The notes: generated by a model from the sequence alone, not told the origin. Shown: positions 1 to 8,922, numbered from the stretch's first letter. The stretch: DNA of 64,000 nt from Prauserella aidingensis (GCF_024171865.1 NZ_JAMTCN010000005.1:124001-188000); one strand, 5' to 3'. A program made the numbers and translations.

Positions 1-2
1 TC

Positions 3-992
3 ATCTACATCCTGGCGATGGTGTTCTTCCTCGTCGAGCAGTCCTTCGGCAGGCGAGGCCGGGAGGTCGCCGAGCGCACCCGCAACCGGGAACTCGTCGG
101 CGCCGGAATCGACAACACGACCTCCCGAATCGGCAACACGGCGCCCGGAATCGACAACACGACCCCCGGAATCCACAACACGACCCCCGGAATCCACAAC
201 ACGGGCCCCGGGATCCGCAACACGGGCGGGGCGCCGACGCGGGCGGAGCGGTTCGGTCGCATGGGCATCGCGCTCACGGTGCTGGGCCTGCTGCTGCACG
301 GCTCGGCACTCGTGCTGCGCGGGCTCGCGACCAGCCGTGTGCCCTGGGGAAACATGTACGAGTACGTGATGATCACGTGCTTCGTCGCCGTCACGGCCTG
401 GTTGGTGCTGCTGCGTAAGCACCCGGTGCGACACCTGTCGATGTTCGTGCTGCTGCCGAACGTGATCCTGATGTTCATCGGCGGCACCTGGCTCTACGCC
501 GTCGCCGCGCCGCTGCAGCCCGCGCTCCAGTCGTACTGGCTGATCATCCACGTCGCGGCCGCCGCGGCGTCGTCCGGCGTGTTCCTCGTCCCCGGTGTCG
601 CGAGCATCTTCTACCTGATCAAGGCACGTAACGAGAGTCACCCGGAGAAGTTCGCGAAGTTCGCGGCGAAGCTCCCGGCGAAGGACGTGCTCGACCGCGT
701 CGCGTACCGGACGACGGTCTTCGCGTTCCCGGTCTTCACCTTCGGAGTGCTGTGCGGGGCGGTCTGGGCCGAAGCCGCATGGGGCCGGTTCTGGGGCTGG
801 GATCCGAAGGAGACGGTCGCGTTCATCGCGTGGATCGTCTACGCCGCCTACCTGCATTCCCGTGCCACGGCGGGCTGGCGCGGGAACCGTGCCGCGGTCA
901 TCAATGTGATCGGTTTCGCAGTCACGGTGTTCAACCTGTTCTTCGTCAACCTCGTCACCACCGGCCTCCACTCGTACGCGGGAGTTGGCTGA
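3..992 (+). CDS. ccsB: Cytochrome c biogenesis membrane protein CcsB/CcsA type (5' end outside window)
   Basis: Membrane subunit of the System II cytochrome c maturation complex, which delivers and ligates haem on the outer face of the membrane with a ResB-type partner. The open frame runs into the window from the left, so the start is missing. It shows WGNMYEY, the tryptophan-rich haem-handling motif WGRFWGWDPKET and several hydrophobic segments, and ends near GLHSYAG. Between the first and second membrane segments is a six-unit insertion of a 21-bp repeat (about 102-228), read as seven-residue units such as PGIHNTT. This loop is variable in the family, which may be why the insertion is tolerated. 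A ParA-like gene follows, as in mycobacteria. Confidence 0.93.
   Translation: MYILAMVFFLVEQSFGRRGREVAERTRNRELVGAGIDNTTSRIGNTAPGIDNTTPGIHNTTPGIHNTGPGIRNTGGAPTRAERFGRMGIALTVLGLLLHGSALVLRGLATSRVPWGNMYEYVMITCFVAVTAWLVLLRKHPVRHLSMFVLLPNVILMFIGGTWLYAVAAPLQPALQSYWLIIHVAAAAASSGVFLVPGVASIFYLIKARNESHPEKFAKFAAKLPAKDVLDRVAYRTTVFAFPVFTFGVLCGAVWAEAAWGRFWGWDPKETVAFIAWIVYAAYLHSRATAGWRGNRAAVINVIGFAVTVFNLFFVNLVTTGLHSYAGVG
102..228 (+). repeat. Family A 21-bp repeat array inside ccsB
   Basis: Six tandem units of about 21 bp with core ATCCACAACACG, translated in frame. The reverse complement of this unit recurs in ddaH (57680-57786) and in the gap before the VOC gene (59455-59625). Because the unit is seven codons long, expansion or contraction keeps the reading frame. 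Confidence 0.85.
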
Positions 993-1055
993 CGGAACCG
1001 TCGACCGCCGGGTAGCGTCGCACCTGGTACGACGACCATGCGAAGGATTGAAGCG

Positions 1056-2717
1056 GTGACCGCAGCGAACGACCCCAACGGGCAGGAACCGCAGAAGCCT
1101 CATGGGGCGCACCACCTGCATGACGCCGCGGACGCGGCGCGTGACGTCACGGATTCCACGCCCGCTCCGGTGGATCCGGGGCACGCGGACCCGTTGAGTG
1201 CGCCCGACAGCCCCGAGGTGACGCAGCGCGTCAGCCCGCCACAGCCGCAGCAACCCGGCTCCGTGCCGTCCGGCGAGGAGACCCAGCCCGCGGTGCACTA
1301 TCCGGCTCAGCAGCCGTACGACCCGAACCTCCCGCCGCTGACCCCGGACCAGGCGACAGGGGACGGTCAGCAGGCACAGGCGGCGGCGTACCAGCAGTAC
1401 GCGCAGTACTCCCAGTTCGCCCAGCACGACGCGGCCCACGGGCAGTCGCCTCAGCAGCCGGCCCAGGGGCAGCCGCAGCCCGGTCGGCCGCACCCCGAAC
1501 AGCCGCACCCTGAACGGCCACAGTACGAGCCTCCGCAGTACGCGCAGCCGCCCGAGGGACCGCGCGAGTCGTACGCCCAGCGGTACTTCGAGGGGCAGCC
1601 CGGCCAGTTCGGTGCGCCGCAGCAGCCACAGGGCATGCCGCCGCAGGGGCAACCGCAGGGCCAGCCGCCGCATCCCCAACAGCCACCGAATCCGCAGGCA
1701 CAGCACCCGCAGCAGGCGATGCCCCAGGGGCAGCAGCCGGGCGAGCAGGGCCTGCCGCCGTTGCCGCAGCCGCAGCGCACCGCGCAGGGATCGTCCGACC
1801 TGGCGGGCAACAGCCTCGTGAAGCAGACCAAACGGCCGCCGCGGTCGGGCTGGCGCAAGGCGCTCTACGTCGGCACGGGCAAGCTCGTCAACCCCGGCGA
1901 AGGCCCCGCCGACCGTGCGGAACGGGACTTGACCGCGCGGGTTCAGCAGCCGCTGCGCGGGTGCTACAAGATCGGCATCCTCAGCCTCAAGGGCGGCGTC
2001 GGGAAGACGACGACCACGACGACGCTCGGGTCGACGTTCGCGTCGCTGCGCGGTGATCGCGTCATCGCCGTGGACGCCAACCCGGACCGCGGCACGTTGG
2101 CGCAGAAGATCCCGATCGAGACGACGGCGACGGTGCGTCACCTGTTGCGCGACGCCGATCGCATCACGCGTTACAGCGACGTGCGGGCGTACACGTCCCA
2201 GGGCGGCAGCAGGCTGGAGATCCTCGCCAGCGAGCAGGATCCGGCCGTGTCGGAGGCGTTCTCGGAGAACGACTACCGCAGGGCCGTCGACCTGCTCGAG
2301 CACTTCTACAACATCGTGCTCACCGACTGCGGCACCGGACTGATGCACTCGGCGATGAAGGGCGTGCTCGACCTCGCCGACTCGCTGGTGATCGTCTCGT
2401 CCGGGTCCGTGGACGGCGCGCGCAGCGCCTCGGCGACGCTCGACTGGCTCGACGCGCACGGCTACGGCGAGCTGGTGCAACGGTCGATCACGGTGATCAA
2501 CTCGGTGCGTCCGAAGTCCGGATCGGTCGATCTCGACAAGCTCACGGCGCACTTCTCCGCCCGCACGCGCGGTGTCGTGAAGGTGCCGTTCGACCCGCAC
2601 CTCGAAGAGGGCGCGGAGATCGATCTGGATCGGCTGGACAAGGACACCCGCACCGCGCTGCTGGAACTGGCGGCCACCGTCGCGGACGGTTTCGCCATGG
2701 ATCGCATGGCCCACTAG
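1056..2717 (+). CDS. MinD/ParA-family ATPase with long Pro/Gln-rich N-terminus (Rv0530-like)
   Basis: About 553 residues. Roughly the first 240 are low-complexity Pro/Gln repeats and probably disordered. A basic patch follows, then a MinD/ParA-type P-loop ATPase domain with deviant Walker A motif KGGVGKT near residue 312, a VDANPDRG segment and a TDCGTG segment. A homologous gene lies after ccsA in mycobacteria, so the neighbourhood is conserved, but no precise role is known. The GTG at 1056 is preferred over the in-frame ATG at 1038 because AAGGA (1043-1047) sits eight bases before it. A role in positioning a membrane or secretion machine is inference from the ATPase family only. Confidence 0.85.
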   Translation: MTAANDPNGQEPQKPHGAHHLHDAADAARDVTDSTPAPVDPGHADPLSAPDSPEVTQRVSPPQPQQPGSVPSGEETQPAVHYPAQQPYDPNLPPLTPDQATGDGQQAQAAAYQQYAQYSQFAQHDAAHGQSPQQPAQGQPQPGRPHPEQPHPERPQYEPPQYAQPPEGPRESYAQRYFEGQPGQFGAPQQPQGMPPQGQPQGQPPHPQQPPNPQAQHPQQAMPQGQQPGEQGLPPLPQPQRTAQGSSDLAGNSLVKQTKRPPRSGWRKALYVGTGKLVNPGEGPADRAERDLTARVQQPLRGCYKIGILSLKGGVGKTTTTTTLGSTFASLRGDRVIAVDANPDRGTLAQKIPIETTATVRHLLRDADRITRYSDVRAYTSQGGSRLEILASEQDPAVSEAFSENDYRRAVDLLEHFYNIVLTDCGTGLMHSAMKGVLDLADSLVIVSSGSVDGARSASATLDWLDAHGYGELVQRSITVINSVRPKSGSVDLDKLTAHFSARTRGVVKVPFDPHLEEGAEIDLDRLDKDTRTALLELAATVADGFAMDRMAH

Positions 2718-2720
2718 AGG

Positions 2721-2768
2721 CCTGCCCGCTGGAGGCCTGCCCGCTGGAGGTCGGCCCAGTGGAGGCTG
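2721..2768 (+). repeat. Short 15-bp tandem repeat after the ParA-like gene
   Basis: Two exact and one diverged copies of GCCTGCCCGCTGGAG lie directly after the ParA-like stop codon. The CCCGCTGGAGGC core resembles part of the 39-bp repeat found in the nuo operon, but no coding gene follows on this strand. Confidence 0.5.
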
Positions 2769-2831
2769 TCCACCGGCGGCCGGGCGCACGCGCGAGCACG
2801 CGGTGGGACCACGTGGTGGGCCACACGAAAC

Positions 2832-2881
2832 ACGACGTCGGCCGCGGCCCATCCAACCGGACGGGCCGCGGCCGACGTCGT
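2832..2881. terminator. Bidirectional intrinsic terminator hairpin
   Basis: A perfect 19-bp inverted repeat (2832-2850 with 2863-2881) with a 12-base loop lies between two convergent genes. Short T runs flank it on both strands (TTT at 2881 on the plus strand and at 2828-2830 on the minus strand). It probably ends transcription from both sides. Confidence 0.8.
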
Positions 2882-2886
2882 TTCAG

Positions 2887-3081
2887 CTACTTGGTGTCGT
2901 CCTCGTCGGGGCGTTTCGGCTTCTGCTCACCGAGCTTGCGCAGGAATTCCGGGTCGTCGTCCGGCGCGACCGGGTTGGCGCGATTCGGCTTGGTGCCTGC
3001 GCCGACGCGCTCCTGGCTCAGCAATCGCCACACCACGACAGAGATCGTGATGGCGCCGACCACCGCGAGCAAATACAGCAT
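2887..3081 (-). CDS. Small single-pass membrane protein, function unknown
   Basis: Predicted 64 residues. One N-terminal hydrophobic segment (MLYLLAVVGAITISVVVW) is followed by a charged cytoplasmic tail rich in Lys, Asp and Glu. The ATG at 3081 is chosen because GGAAGGAG sits six bases upstream; the longer frame starting at 3147 lacks such a site. I do not recognise a named family. It is convergent with the ParA-like gene and downstream of bldC on the same strand. Confidence 0.7.
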   Translation of the reverse strand: MLYLLAVVGAITISVVVWRLLSQERVGAGTKPNRANPVAPDDDPEFLRKLGEQKPKRPDEDDTK

Positions 3082-3211
3082 GCCCGCTCCTTCCCATGGG
3101 CTGACTGGTACCAGCCTAGCGCGTCGGTGCGAGCCGCCGGACCGCAACGGGCGATCCGGACACCCCGTCGCGCGCCCGACGGGTCCGTCCCGCGCTCCCG
3201 CGAGGCGGACG

Positions 3212-3421
3212 TCAGGAGTGCTGTGGTCCGCCGGGGTCGGTGGTCAACTCCGCGAGCAGCTCGTTGACCTCGGCTTCCCGGAACCGGCGGTGTCCACCCG
3301 GGGTGCGGATGGAACCGATCCGACCCGCCGTGGCCCAGCGCGTCACCGTCTTCGGATCCACTCGGAACAACGCGGCGACCTCACCGGGGGTGAGCAGCCG
3401 TCCTCCTGTGGTTGCGGTCAC
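3212..3421 (-). CDS. bldC: BldC-like MerR-type DNA-binding protein
   Basis: A 69-residue winged-helix protein with LLTPGEVAALFRVDPKTVTR followed by WATAGRIGSIRTPGGHRRF, nearly the whole of the small MerR-like fold of Streptomyces BldC. BldC binds direct repeats cooperatively and controls the timing of development; homologues in non-sporulating actinobacteria are less well understood. The GTG at 3421 is preferred because AAAGGAGG lies seven bases upstream. The longer in-frame extension to 3592 is unlike the family and is rejected. Confidence 0.9.
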   Translation of the reverse strand: MTATTGGRLLTPGEVAALFRVDPKTVTRWATAGRIGSIRTPGGHRRFREAEVNELLAELTTDPGGPQHS

Positions 3422-3635
3422 GAATCCGCCTCCTTTGAACCACCGTCGATGTCTGTCCAGATGCAGGACTGTTCTGTAATCGTTGCACTCCGCCCGTCGG
3501 GTACTCGAACGGTGTTTGCCGAGTAAAGAGGAGGTAATGGACAAACGGGCCGGTTCGGACATTTGCCCAGGTCGTGGTGTTCCGGCGGCCAACCCGGGCG
3601 GGCGCGTCGTGTGGGGCGGCCGTTAACTTGTCGGC

Positions 3636-4112
3636 GTGGATCGTCTCGACCGCCAGATCATCGCCGCCCTCAGGGAGAACGGCAGGGCGACGTACGCCGA
3701 CATCGGCAGGACCGTGGGACTGTCGCCGTCGTCGGTGCACGAGCGGGTCGGCAAGCTCGAGGCCGCCGGTGTCATCACCGGCTACCACGCGACGGTCGAC
3801 CCGCGTTCCGTCGGACTCGGCGTGACCGCGCTCGTCGGCATCCAGCCCACCGACACGGGGTCCAACGACGAGATCGCCGACGAGATCGTCGAGCTCGCCG
3901 AGGTCGAGAGCTGCTATGCCGTGGCCGGGGACGAGGCGTTCGTCGTCAAGGTGCGCGTGGAGACCGTCGACGAGCTGGAGCACGCCCTCGGCAGGCTCCG
4001 CCGGATCGACGGCGTTGCGCGCACCCGCACGACCGTGGTGCTGTCGACCCGGTTCGAGGGCAGACCCAACAACCGTTTACTCGACGCCGACGACGACGGC
4101 GTAACCTCGTAA
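3636..4112 (+). CDS. Lrp/AsnC-family transcriptional regulator
   Basis: About 158 residues with GTG start. An N-terminal helix-turn-helix (LDRQIIAALRENGRATYADI) is followed by the effector-binding RAM domain with an FVVKVRVETVDELE strand. These proteins form ring-shaped oligomers and sense amino acids. The downstream gene encodes a cysteine-degrading enzyme, so amino-acid or sulfur control is plausible, but no ligand can be read from the sequence. The DUF4229 gene starts four bases after its stop. Confidence 0.88.
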   Translation: MDRLDRQIIAALRENGRATYADIGRTVGLSPSSVHERVGKLEAAGVITGYHATVDPRSVGLGVTALVGIQPTDTGSNDEIADEIVELAEVESCYAVAGDEAFVVKVRVETVDELEHALGRLRRIDGVARTRTTVVLSTRFEGRPNNRLLDADDDGVTS

Positions 4113-4115
4113 AAC

Positions 4116-4637
4116 GTGAACGCACCAGCATCTTCGGCCTCCAAGGCCCCGGCACACCTGGGGCGGGACCTGACGCTGTACCTGCTCGCGCGGTTCGCGC
4201 TCGTCGCCGTGATCGCCGCGGTGCTCACGCTGGTCGGCGTGCCGCTGTTGGTGGCCGTGCTCGTCGGCCTGGTCGTCGGTCTGCCGCTCGGCATGCTGCT
4301 GCTGCGTGGTCTGAACGCCCGGGTGACCGCCGGACTCGCCGAGCGGAACAAGCACCGCGCCCGTGAGCGTGCGCGGCTGCGTGCGGAACTGCGCGGCGAC
4401 CGTCGCGACCCGGACAGCGTGTCCGAGGATGGTGCATCGGAGGACAGCGTGTCCGAGGGCGGCGCATCCGGGGCCCCTCAGTCCAGGGACGCCGCATCCG
4501 GGGACAGCGCATCAGGGGACGACGGCTCCGGGGACAGCTCCTCCGGGGACAGCGCTTCCGGGGACAGCGGAGCCGGCGGGCCGGATGGGGCCGCCGACGC
4601 CGACGACGACGCGGGCTCCGGGAAGGCCCGCGAGTGA
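4116..4637 (+). CDS. DUF4229 membrane protein with acidic Ser/Gly/Asp repeat tail
   Basis: About 173 residues with GTG start. Two hydrophobic segments ([20 protein letters not shown] and the Leu/Val/Gly-rich stretch after it) and a basic helix match the actinobacterial DUF4229 family. After about residue 90 the protein runs into a low-complexity tail of Ser-Gly-Asp units encoded by 15-bp DNA repeats (about 4424-4580). The tail reaches the junction with the next gene, whose GTG overlaps this stop codon. Function unknown. Confidence 0.8.
   Translation: MNAPASSASKAPAHLGRDLTLYLLARFALVAVIAAVLTLVGVPLLVAVLVGLVVGLPLGMLLLRGLNARVTAGLAERNKHRARERARLRAELRGDRRDPDSVSEDGASEDSVSEGGASGAPQSRDAASGDSASGDDGSGDSSSGDSASGDSGAGGPDGAADADDDAGSGKARE
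4424..4580 (+). repeat. 15-bp tandem repeat encoding the DUF4229 tail
   Basis: Imperfect 15-bp units around TCCGGGGACAGCGC repeat through the 3' part of the DUF4229 gene and keep the frame open. The array stops just before the ribosome-binding region of the overlapping downstream gene. Confidence 0.75.
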
Positions 4638-5710
4638 CGGCGGCGCCGGCACCTCGCGAGTGGGTGCGGGAGGCGATCCGCATCATCGAGGCCGACGCGA
4701 ACCGCTCCGCGGACACGCACCTCCACGTCTTCCCGTTGCCGCCCGAGTGGGGCATCGACCTGTACCTCAAGGACGAATCGGTCCACCCGACCGGGTCGCT
4801 CAAACACCGACTCGCCCGGTCGCTCGTGCTGTACGGCCTCGTCAACGGGCAGATCGGCCCGGACACGACGTTGATCGAGGCCTCGAGCGGTTCGACGGCC
4901 GTGTCCGAGGCGTACTTCGCGCGGATGCTGGGCCTCGACTTCGTGACGGTCGTCCCGCGCAAGACGAGCCAGGAGAAGATCGACCTCATCGAGTTCTACG
5001 GCGGGCGCTGTCACTTCGTGGACGTGCCGATCGCGATGTACACCGAGGCCGAGCGGCTTGCCTCCGAGTGCGGCGGGCACTACCTGGACCAGTTCACCTA
5101 CGCCGAGCGGGCGACGGACTGGCGGGGAAACAACAACATCGCCGAATCGGTGTTCGCGCAGCTGGCACTGGAACGGCACCCGGTGCCCTCGTGGATCGTG
5201 GTCGGCGCGGGCACCGGCGGCACGAGCGCCACGTTCGGCCGCTACGCGCGCTACCGGCGGTACGACACCCGCATCGCCGTCGTCGACCCGGAGAACTCGG
5301 CGTTCCACGGCGCCTGGGAGACCGGCACCCGCGACTACTCCACCGGCATGCCCTCCCGCATCGAGGGCATCGGGCGGCCGCGGGTGGAACCGTCGTTCGT
5401 GCCGGAGATCATCGACGACATGATCCAGGTGCCGGACGCGGCGTCCATGGCGGCCATCCGGTTCCTGCGGGAGCGCACGGGGCACTGGGCGGGTGGCTCC
5501 ACCGGTACGAACCTGTACGGCGCGTTCACGGTCGTCGCGCGCATGCTGGCCGCGGGGGAGCGGGGCAGCGTGGTGACGCTGCTCTGCGACGGCGGCGAAC
5601 GCTACGCCAACACCTACTACGACGACGCCTGGATCGCCGAGCAGGGTTTCGACCTCGAACCGCACCTGGACGCCCTGCACCGTTTCCTGGACACCGGCCG
5701 CTTCCCGTAG
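4634..5710 (+). CDS. cds1: PLP-dependent cysteine desulfhydrase/cysteine synthase-family enzyme (Cds1-like)
   Basis: About 358 residues, fold type II PLP enzyme. The PLP lysine lies in [13 protein letters not shown]; the substrate loop [12 protein letters not shown] and the phosphate-binding [12 protein letters not shown] follow. It resembles mycobacterial Rv3684 (Cds1), which degrades cysteine to sulfide, pyruvate and ammonia, more than the biosynthetic CysK or CysM. The GTG start overlaps the DUF4229 stop, so the two are translationally coupled. Assignment to degradation rather than synthesis rests on family resemblance. Confidence 0.82.
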   Translation: MTAAPAPREWVREAIRIIEADANRSADTHLHVFPLPPEWGIDLYLKDESVHPTGSLKHRLARSLVLYGLVNGQIGPDTTLIEASSGSTAVSEAYFARMLGLDFVTVVPRKTSQEKIDLIEFYGGRCHFVDVPIAMYTEAERLASECGGHYLDQFTYAERATDWRGNNNIAESVFAQLALERHPVPSWIVVGAGTGGTSATFGRYARYRRYDTRIAVVDPENSAFHGAWETGTRDYSTGMPSRIEGIGRPRVEPSFVPEIIDDMIQVPDAASMAAIRFLRERTGHWAGGSTGTNLYGAFTVVARMLAAGERGSVVTLLCDGGERYANTYYDDAWIAEQGFDLEPHLDALHRFLDTGRFP

Positions 5711-5754
5711 GTGATTCACTGCTGCCTCGAGGGCTTATGCAGGGCTGACGGCTG

Positions 5755-6450
5755 TCATTGATGGCTCACCGGTGGGCGGTCGGCGAGCAGTCGGGGGACG
5801 GTTGTGGTGGTTTCGAGGTACCGGCCGAGTTCGGGATCGAGGAATTCGGCGAGCCGGAGGAGTTCGTCGACACGGCTGTCGAGTCGAATGCGAAGAAGCG
5901 GTTCATGGTGCGCCACGCGATTGCGCAGCATGTGGAGTTCCGCAACGGGCGCATCGATGTCGCGGCGGTCGAGCGGGCGTGAGAAGGCCCGGTGAAGACA
6001 GGGAACCCACAGTGTCTTCTCGTGCGCCGCTGAACTGAGGTAGCGCCAGAACCCGAAGGAAAGCTCGGCGATGACCTTGCCGGCTGGGGCGTCGCGACCA
6101 CCGGCGTCGCGCCGGGCACGTTCGAGCGTTTCGCGGGGTTTGCGGTTGATGTCAACCTTGCGCCGGTTCCGTGTACGCCATAAGGGCGGGAAGAACCCGT
6201 GAGGGTGGGAGGTTCAGTGTGAGGGGCCCGACCAGTATTCGGTCAGTGCGTCGTTGTAGGCGTTGCGGAGGCCGACCTCAATGTGTGCCAGATCCCGGTG
6301 CAATGCGGCAGCCACCTGGCTGTTCCATTCGTAGAGCGCCAGAGCTCTTGCATGGTCGCCGCCGGCTGCGGCCAAGTAGACCGCGTGCCGGGGCGGTGAG
6401 AGCCACTTCTGGACCCAGCGGCCGGGTTCGGGGGTGTCATGTGTACTCAT
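5755..6450 (-). pseudogene. Abi-family (HEPN) abortive-infection gene broken by one in-frame TGA
   Basis: Read straight through, this frame encodes 231 residues of an Abi (AbiD/F-type) protein: N-terminal RWVQKWLSPPRHAVYLAAAG and HIEVGLRNAYNDAL, then GKVIAELSFGFWRYLSS, then the HEPN ribonuclease motif RNRVAHHEP near the C-terminus. Codon 79 (6214-6216) is TGA, giving ...GPSH-stop-TSHPHGFFPP; no base is gained or lost. A TGG codon for tryptophan would restore it, so a single G-to-A change is the simplest explanation. Stop-codon readthrough or a sequencing error are alternatives. A structured leader precedes it. The 5' fragment alone (79 residues) lacks the HEPN motif. Confidence 0.85.
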
Positions 6451-6459
6451 GAGTCCTTG

Positions 6460-6556
6460 CGGCTGATAAGCTGTACAGCGGAAAGCCCCGGTGGACCGAT
6501 GACCCTGAGCGGTTATGTCGCCGGGGCTCTGTTCTTTCCGGGGCTCTGTTCGGTTG
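6460..6556 (-). ncRNA. Candidate structured RNA upstream of the Abi gene
   Basis: On the minus strand, AGCCCCGG (6521-6528) pairs with CCGGGGCT (6484-6491) across about 29 bases, with an inner ACCG/CGGT pair. The left arm is present twice as a 14-bp direct repeat (6521-6534 and 6538-6551, 3 bases apart), so alternative pairings are possible. A 10-bp palindrome GCTGTACAGC follows toward the Abi start. Abi-2/AbiF-type proteins are known to be encoded next to structured RNAs that act as antitoxins; assignment here is by position and structure only. Confidence 0.5.
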
Positions 6557-6590
6557 GCGTGCCTGCCGCCCTGCCCGGGTGGCCCGGCTC

Positions 6591-7463
6591 TCAGGAGAAG
6601 GCGAGCGCGACGCCTGCGAGGACGGCCCACGCGAGCATCGCCAGGCCCGTGTCGCGCAGCACCGGCACGAGGTCCAGGCCGGTGTGACCGCCGACGACCA
6701 CGCGTACCGGTTTGACCAGCAGCAGCGTGGCCGCCAGGGCGACGAACGCAAGCGGGTGTGCCAGTCCGACGGCTACCGTCACCAGTACCGACACCGCGGC
6801 CAGCGCGACGTACAGCCAGCGGGTACGGGTGTCCCCGAGCAGCACAGCCAGGGTGCGCTTGCCGGACTCGGTGTCGGTAGGAATGTCGCGCAGGTTGTTG
6901 GCCACCAGCACCGCCGACGACAGCGCGCCGACCGCGACCGCGCAGCCCAACGCCGTCCAGTTCAGCCTGCCCGCCTGGACGTACACCGTGCCCAGCACCG
7001 CGGCGAGTCCGAAGAACACGAACACGGTGACCTCGCCGAAGCCCTTGTAGCCGTACGGGCTGCGCCCGCCGGTGTAGAACCACGCCGCGGCCAGGCACAT
7101 GCCGCCGAGTAGCAGGAGCCGCCAGTGCCCCGTCGCGACGACGAGGGCCAGGCCGAACACCGCGGCCGCGGCGAGGCAGCTCACGGCCGCCGTCAGCACC
7201 TGGATCGGCAACGCCGCCCCGGATCCGACCAGCCGTAGCGGGCCCACGCGGTCGGCGTCGGTGCCGCGGACGCCGTCGGAGTAGTCGTTGGCGTAGTTCA
7301 CGCCGACGATCAGCGCCAGCGCCACCAGCAACGCCAGCAGCGTCCGCCACCACGAGAACGCCCCCAGCTGAGCGGCCACGCCCGCACCCGCGAGGACGGG
7401 TGCGACGGCGTTGGGCAGCGTGCGCGGACGTGCGCCTTCGATCCACTGTGCGACTGTCGCCAT
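6591..7463 (-). CDS. menA: 1,4-dihydroxy-2-naphthoate polyprenyltransferase MenA
   Basis: A 290-residue UbiA-family membrane enzyme that attaches the polyprenyl chain to 1,4-dihydroxy-2-naphthoate, making demethylmenaquinone. The first Asp-rich prenyl-diphosphate motif is [14 protein letters not shown], and [16 protein letters not shown] and [18 protein letters not shown] follow. About eight or nine hydrophobic segments are visible. The start at ATG 7463 gives [20 protein letters not shown], the usual family N-terminus; the long frame upstream is spurious. The gene follows menE on the same strand, with a palindromic repeat in the gap. Confidence 0.95.
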   Translation of the reverse strand: MATVAQWIEGARPRTLPNAVAPVLAGAGVAAQLGAFSWWRTLLALLVALALIVGVNYANDYSDGVRGTDADRVGPLRLVGSGAALPIQVLTAAVSCLAAAAVFGLALVVATGHWRLLLLGGMCLAAAWFYTGGRSPYGYKGFGEVTVFVFFGLAAVLGTVYVQAGRLNWTALGCAVAVGALSSAVLVANNLRDIPTDTESGKRTLAVLLGDTRTRWLYVALAAVSVLVTVAVGLAHPLAFVALAATLLLVKPVRVVVGGHTGLDLVPVLRDTGLAMLAWAVLAGVALAFS

Positions 7464-7530
7464 GCCCGCATTCTTTCGCGAACCCTGTGTTGCGCCGTAG
7501 GCAGGAGGGCGAGAGTCGGCCCCAAGGCGA

Positions 7531-7583
7531 GCCCCGGGGGCACCTTGGTTGCACTCAACGCAACCAAGGTGCCCTTGGGGGAC
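7531..7583. repeat. Family B palindromic repeat between menE and menA
   Basis: A perfect 15-bp inverted repeat (7538-7552 with 7560-7574), core GGGCACCTTGGTTGC, with a 7-base loop. Near-identical copies occur at 18791-18842 and inside nuoG at 36012-36064. It could form a strong hairpin between menE and menA, but there is no T run typical of an intrinsic terminator. Confidence 0.88.
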
Positions 7584-7585
7584 GC

Positions 7586-8884
7586 TCAGTCGTCGAGGAC
7601 GGCGCGGACCGCGGCGCGGTCGACCTTGCCCGGGCCGATCAGCGGGAGTTCCGGCAGGTGGCGCAGCAGCTTCGGCACGGCGGCGCGGCCGAGCCGGTCC
7701 CGGACGAGTGCGCGCAGTTCCTCTTCCAGGGCCTCGGACAGTTGCTCTGCGGTCTCGGGCCCACCGGTGCCGCCGGTGTCGGGCTCGCCGGACGCGCCGG
7801 GCGTGTCCGTGTCGTCGGTGCCGGACTCTGCAGGCTCGGGGACGATCACCGCGGCGATCCGTTCGCCCCATTCGGGGTCCGGCAGGGCGACCACACAGGC
7901 CGCCCGGACCTGCGGGTGGGCCGTCAGCGCGGCCTCGACACCCGCGGCGGGCACCTTCACCCCGCCGGTGTTGAGCATGTCGTCGAGCCTGCCGAGCACG
8001 GCGAGGGTGCCGTCGTCGTACAGCGAGCCGACGTCGCTGGTGCGCAGCCACCCGTCGGCGGTGAACGCGCCGGAGGTGAGGTCGGGGCGCAGGCGGTAGC
8101 CGTGGCTCAACATGGGGCCCGCGAGCTCGATGCGGTCGCCCTCGCCGAGCCGGACCGACACGCCTTCGAGGGGGTAGCCGTCGTATACGCAGCCGCCGGC
8201 GGTCTCGCTCATGCCGTACGACGACACGGCGCGTACGCCCGCGTCCTCGGCGCGGCGGGCGAGTTCGTCGTCGAGCCGGGCGCCGCCGAGCACGATCGCG
8301 TCGTAGGCCGCGGCCGCCTCCACCGCTTCCGGTCCCGCGGCGAGGAGTCGGGCGAGCTGGGTGGGCACGAGCGCGGTGTAGTACGGCCCGTCGGCATGCG
8401 GCCCGGGCGCGTCACGCAGCTGCCGCGTCGCGGCTGTGAACGCGTCCGGGTCGAACCCGTCGGCGATGTCGAGCGTCACCGGTTCGACCCCTGCCAGCCA
8501 CGCGCGGGTGAGCACTTGCAGCCCGCCGACGTAGTTGGCGGGCGTCGCGAGCAGCCAGCGGCCGGGGCCGCCGAGCCGGGCGTGCGTGGCGCGGGCCGAC
8601 GCCAGCAGCGCCGACGCCGACAGCAGCACGCCCTTCGCCTCGCCGGTCGACCCGGACGTCGGGATGATCACGGCGGTGTCCGGTTCGCCGGGTTCGTCGG
8701 GGGCCATCGCCTCGCGCAGACTCTCGGCGCGCGGACTGCGGGGATCCAGCGGCAGCAGTGGTTCGCCGCCGTCGAGCGCGCGTTGCAACGCCTCGTCGAG
8801 TTCGGCGACCGACGCGGGCGAACCGTCCGTGAACACGACCTGCACCGCACCAGCGTAGGCCCCGCCGTCGCGGTTCGTGATCAC
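7586..8884 (-). CDS. menE: o-succinylbenzoate-CoA ligase MenE
   Basis: An AMP-forming acyl-CoA synthetase of the menaquinone pathway that activates o-succinylbenzoate. It has the P-loop [28 protein letters not shown], the hinge [11 protein letters not shown] and the C-terminal catalytic lysine in [10 protein letters not shown]. At about 432 residues it is short, as usual for actinobacterial MenE. A Gly/Thr/Asp-rich linker (about 35 residues after VIVPEP) is unusual. The start may be GTG 8884 or GTG 8845 ([10 protein letters not shown]); neither has a clear ribosome-binding site. Confidence 0.92.
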   Translation of the reverse strand: MITNRDGGAYAGAVQVVFTDGSPASVAELDEALQRALDGGEPLLPLDPRSPRAESLREAMAPDEPGEPDTAVIIPTSGSTGEAKGVLLSASALLASARATHARLGGPGRWLLATPANYVGGLQVLTRAWLAGVEPVTLDIADGFDPDAFTAATRQLRDAPGPHADGPYYTALVPTQLARLLAAGPEAVEAAAAYDAIVLGGARLDDELARRAEDAGVRAVSSYGMSETAGGCVYDGYPLEGVSVRLGEGDRIELAGPMLSHGYRLRPDLTSGAFTADGWLRTSDVGSLYDDGTLAVLGRLDDMLNTGGVKVPAAGVEAALTAHPQVRAACVVALPDPEWGERIAAVIVPEPAESGTDDTDTPGASGEPDTGGTGGPETAEQLSEALEEELRALVRDRLGRAAVPKLLRHLPELPLIGPGKVDRAAVRAVLDD

Positions 8885-8922
8885 CCGGCGTCGAGGTGTC
8901 GGTGCGGCGCGTTCCTATACGT

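Noticed and set aside
3212-3592. Longer BldC-like protein starting at 3592
   Set aside because: The extra N-terminus is unlike any BldC and the internal GTG at 3421 has a strong ribosome-binding site.
5758-5982. Plus-strand frame starting MMAHRWAVGEQSG as a small gene
   Set aside because: It is antisense to the Abi frame on the minus strand, which reads through as a recognisable family; the plus frame has no start signal or family match.
7531-7583. Family B palindrome as an intrinsic terminator
   Set aside because: No T run follows either arm, and a copy lies inside the nuoG coding sequence, where termination would be harmful.
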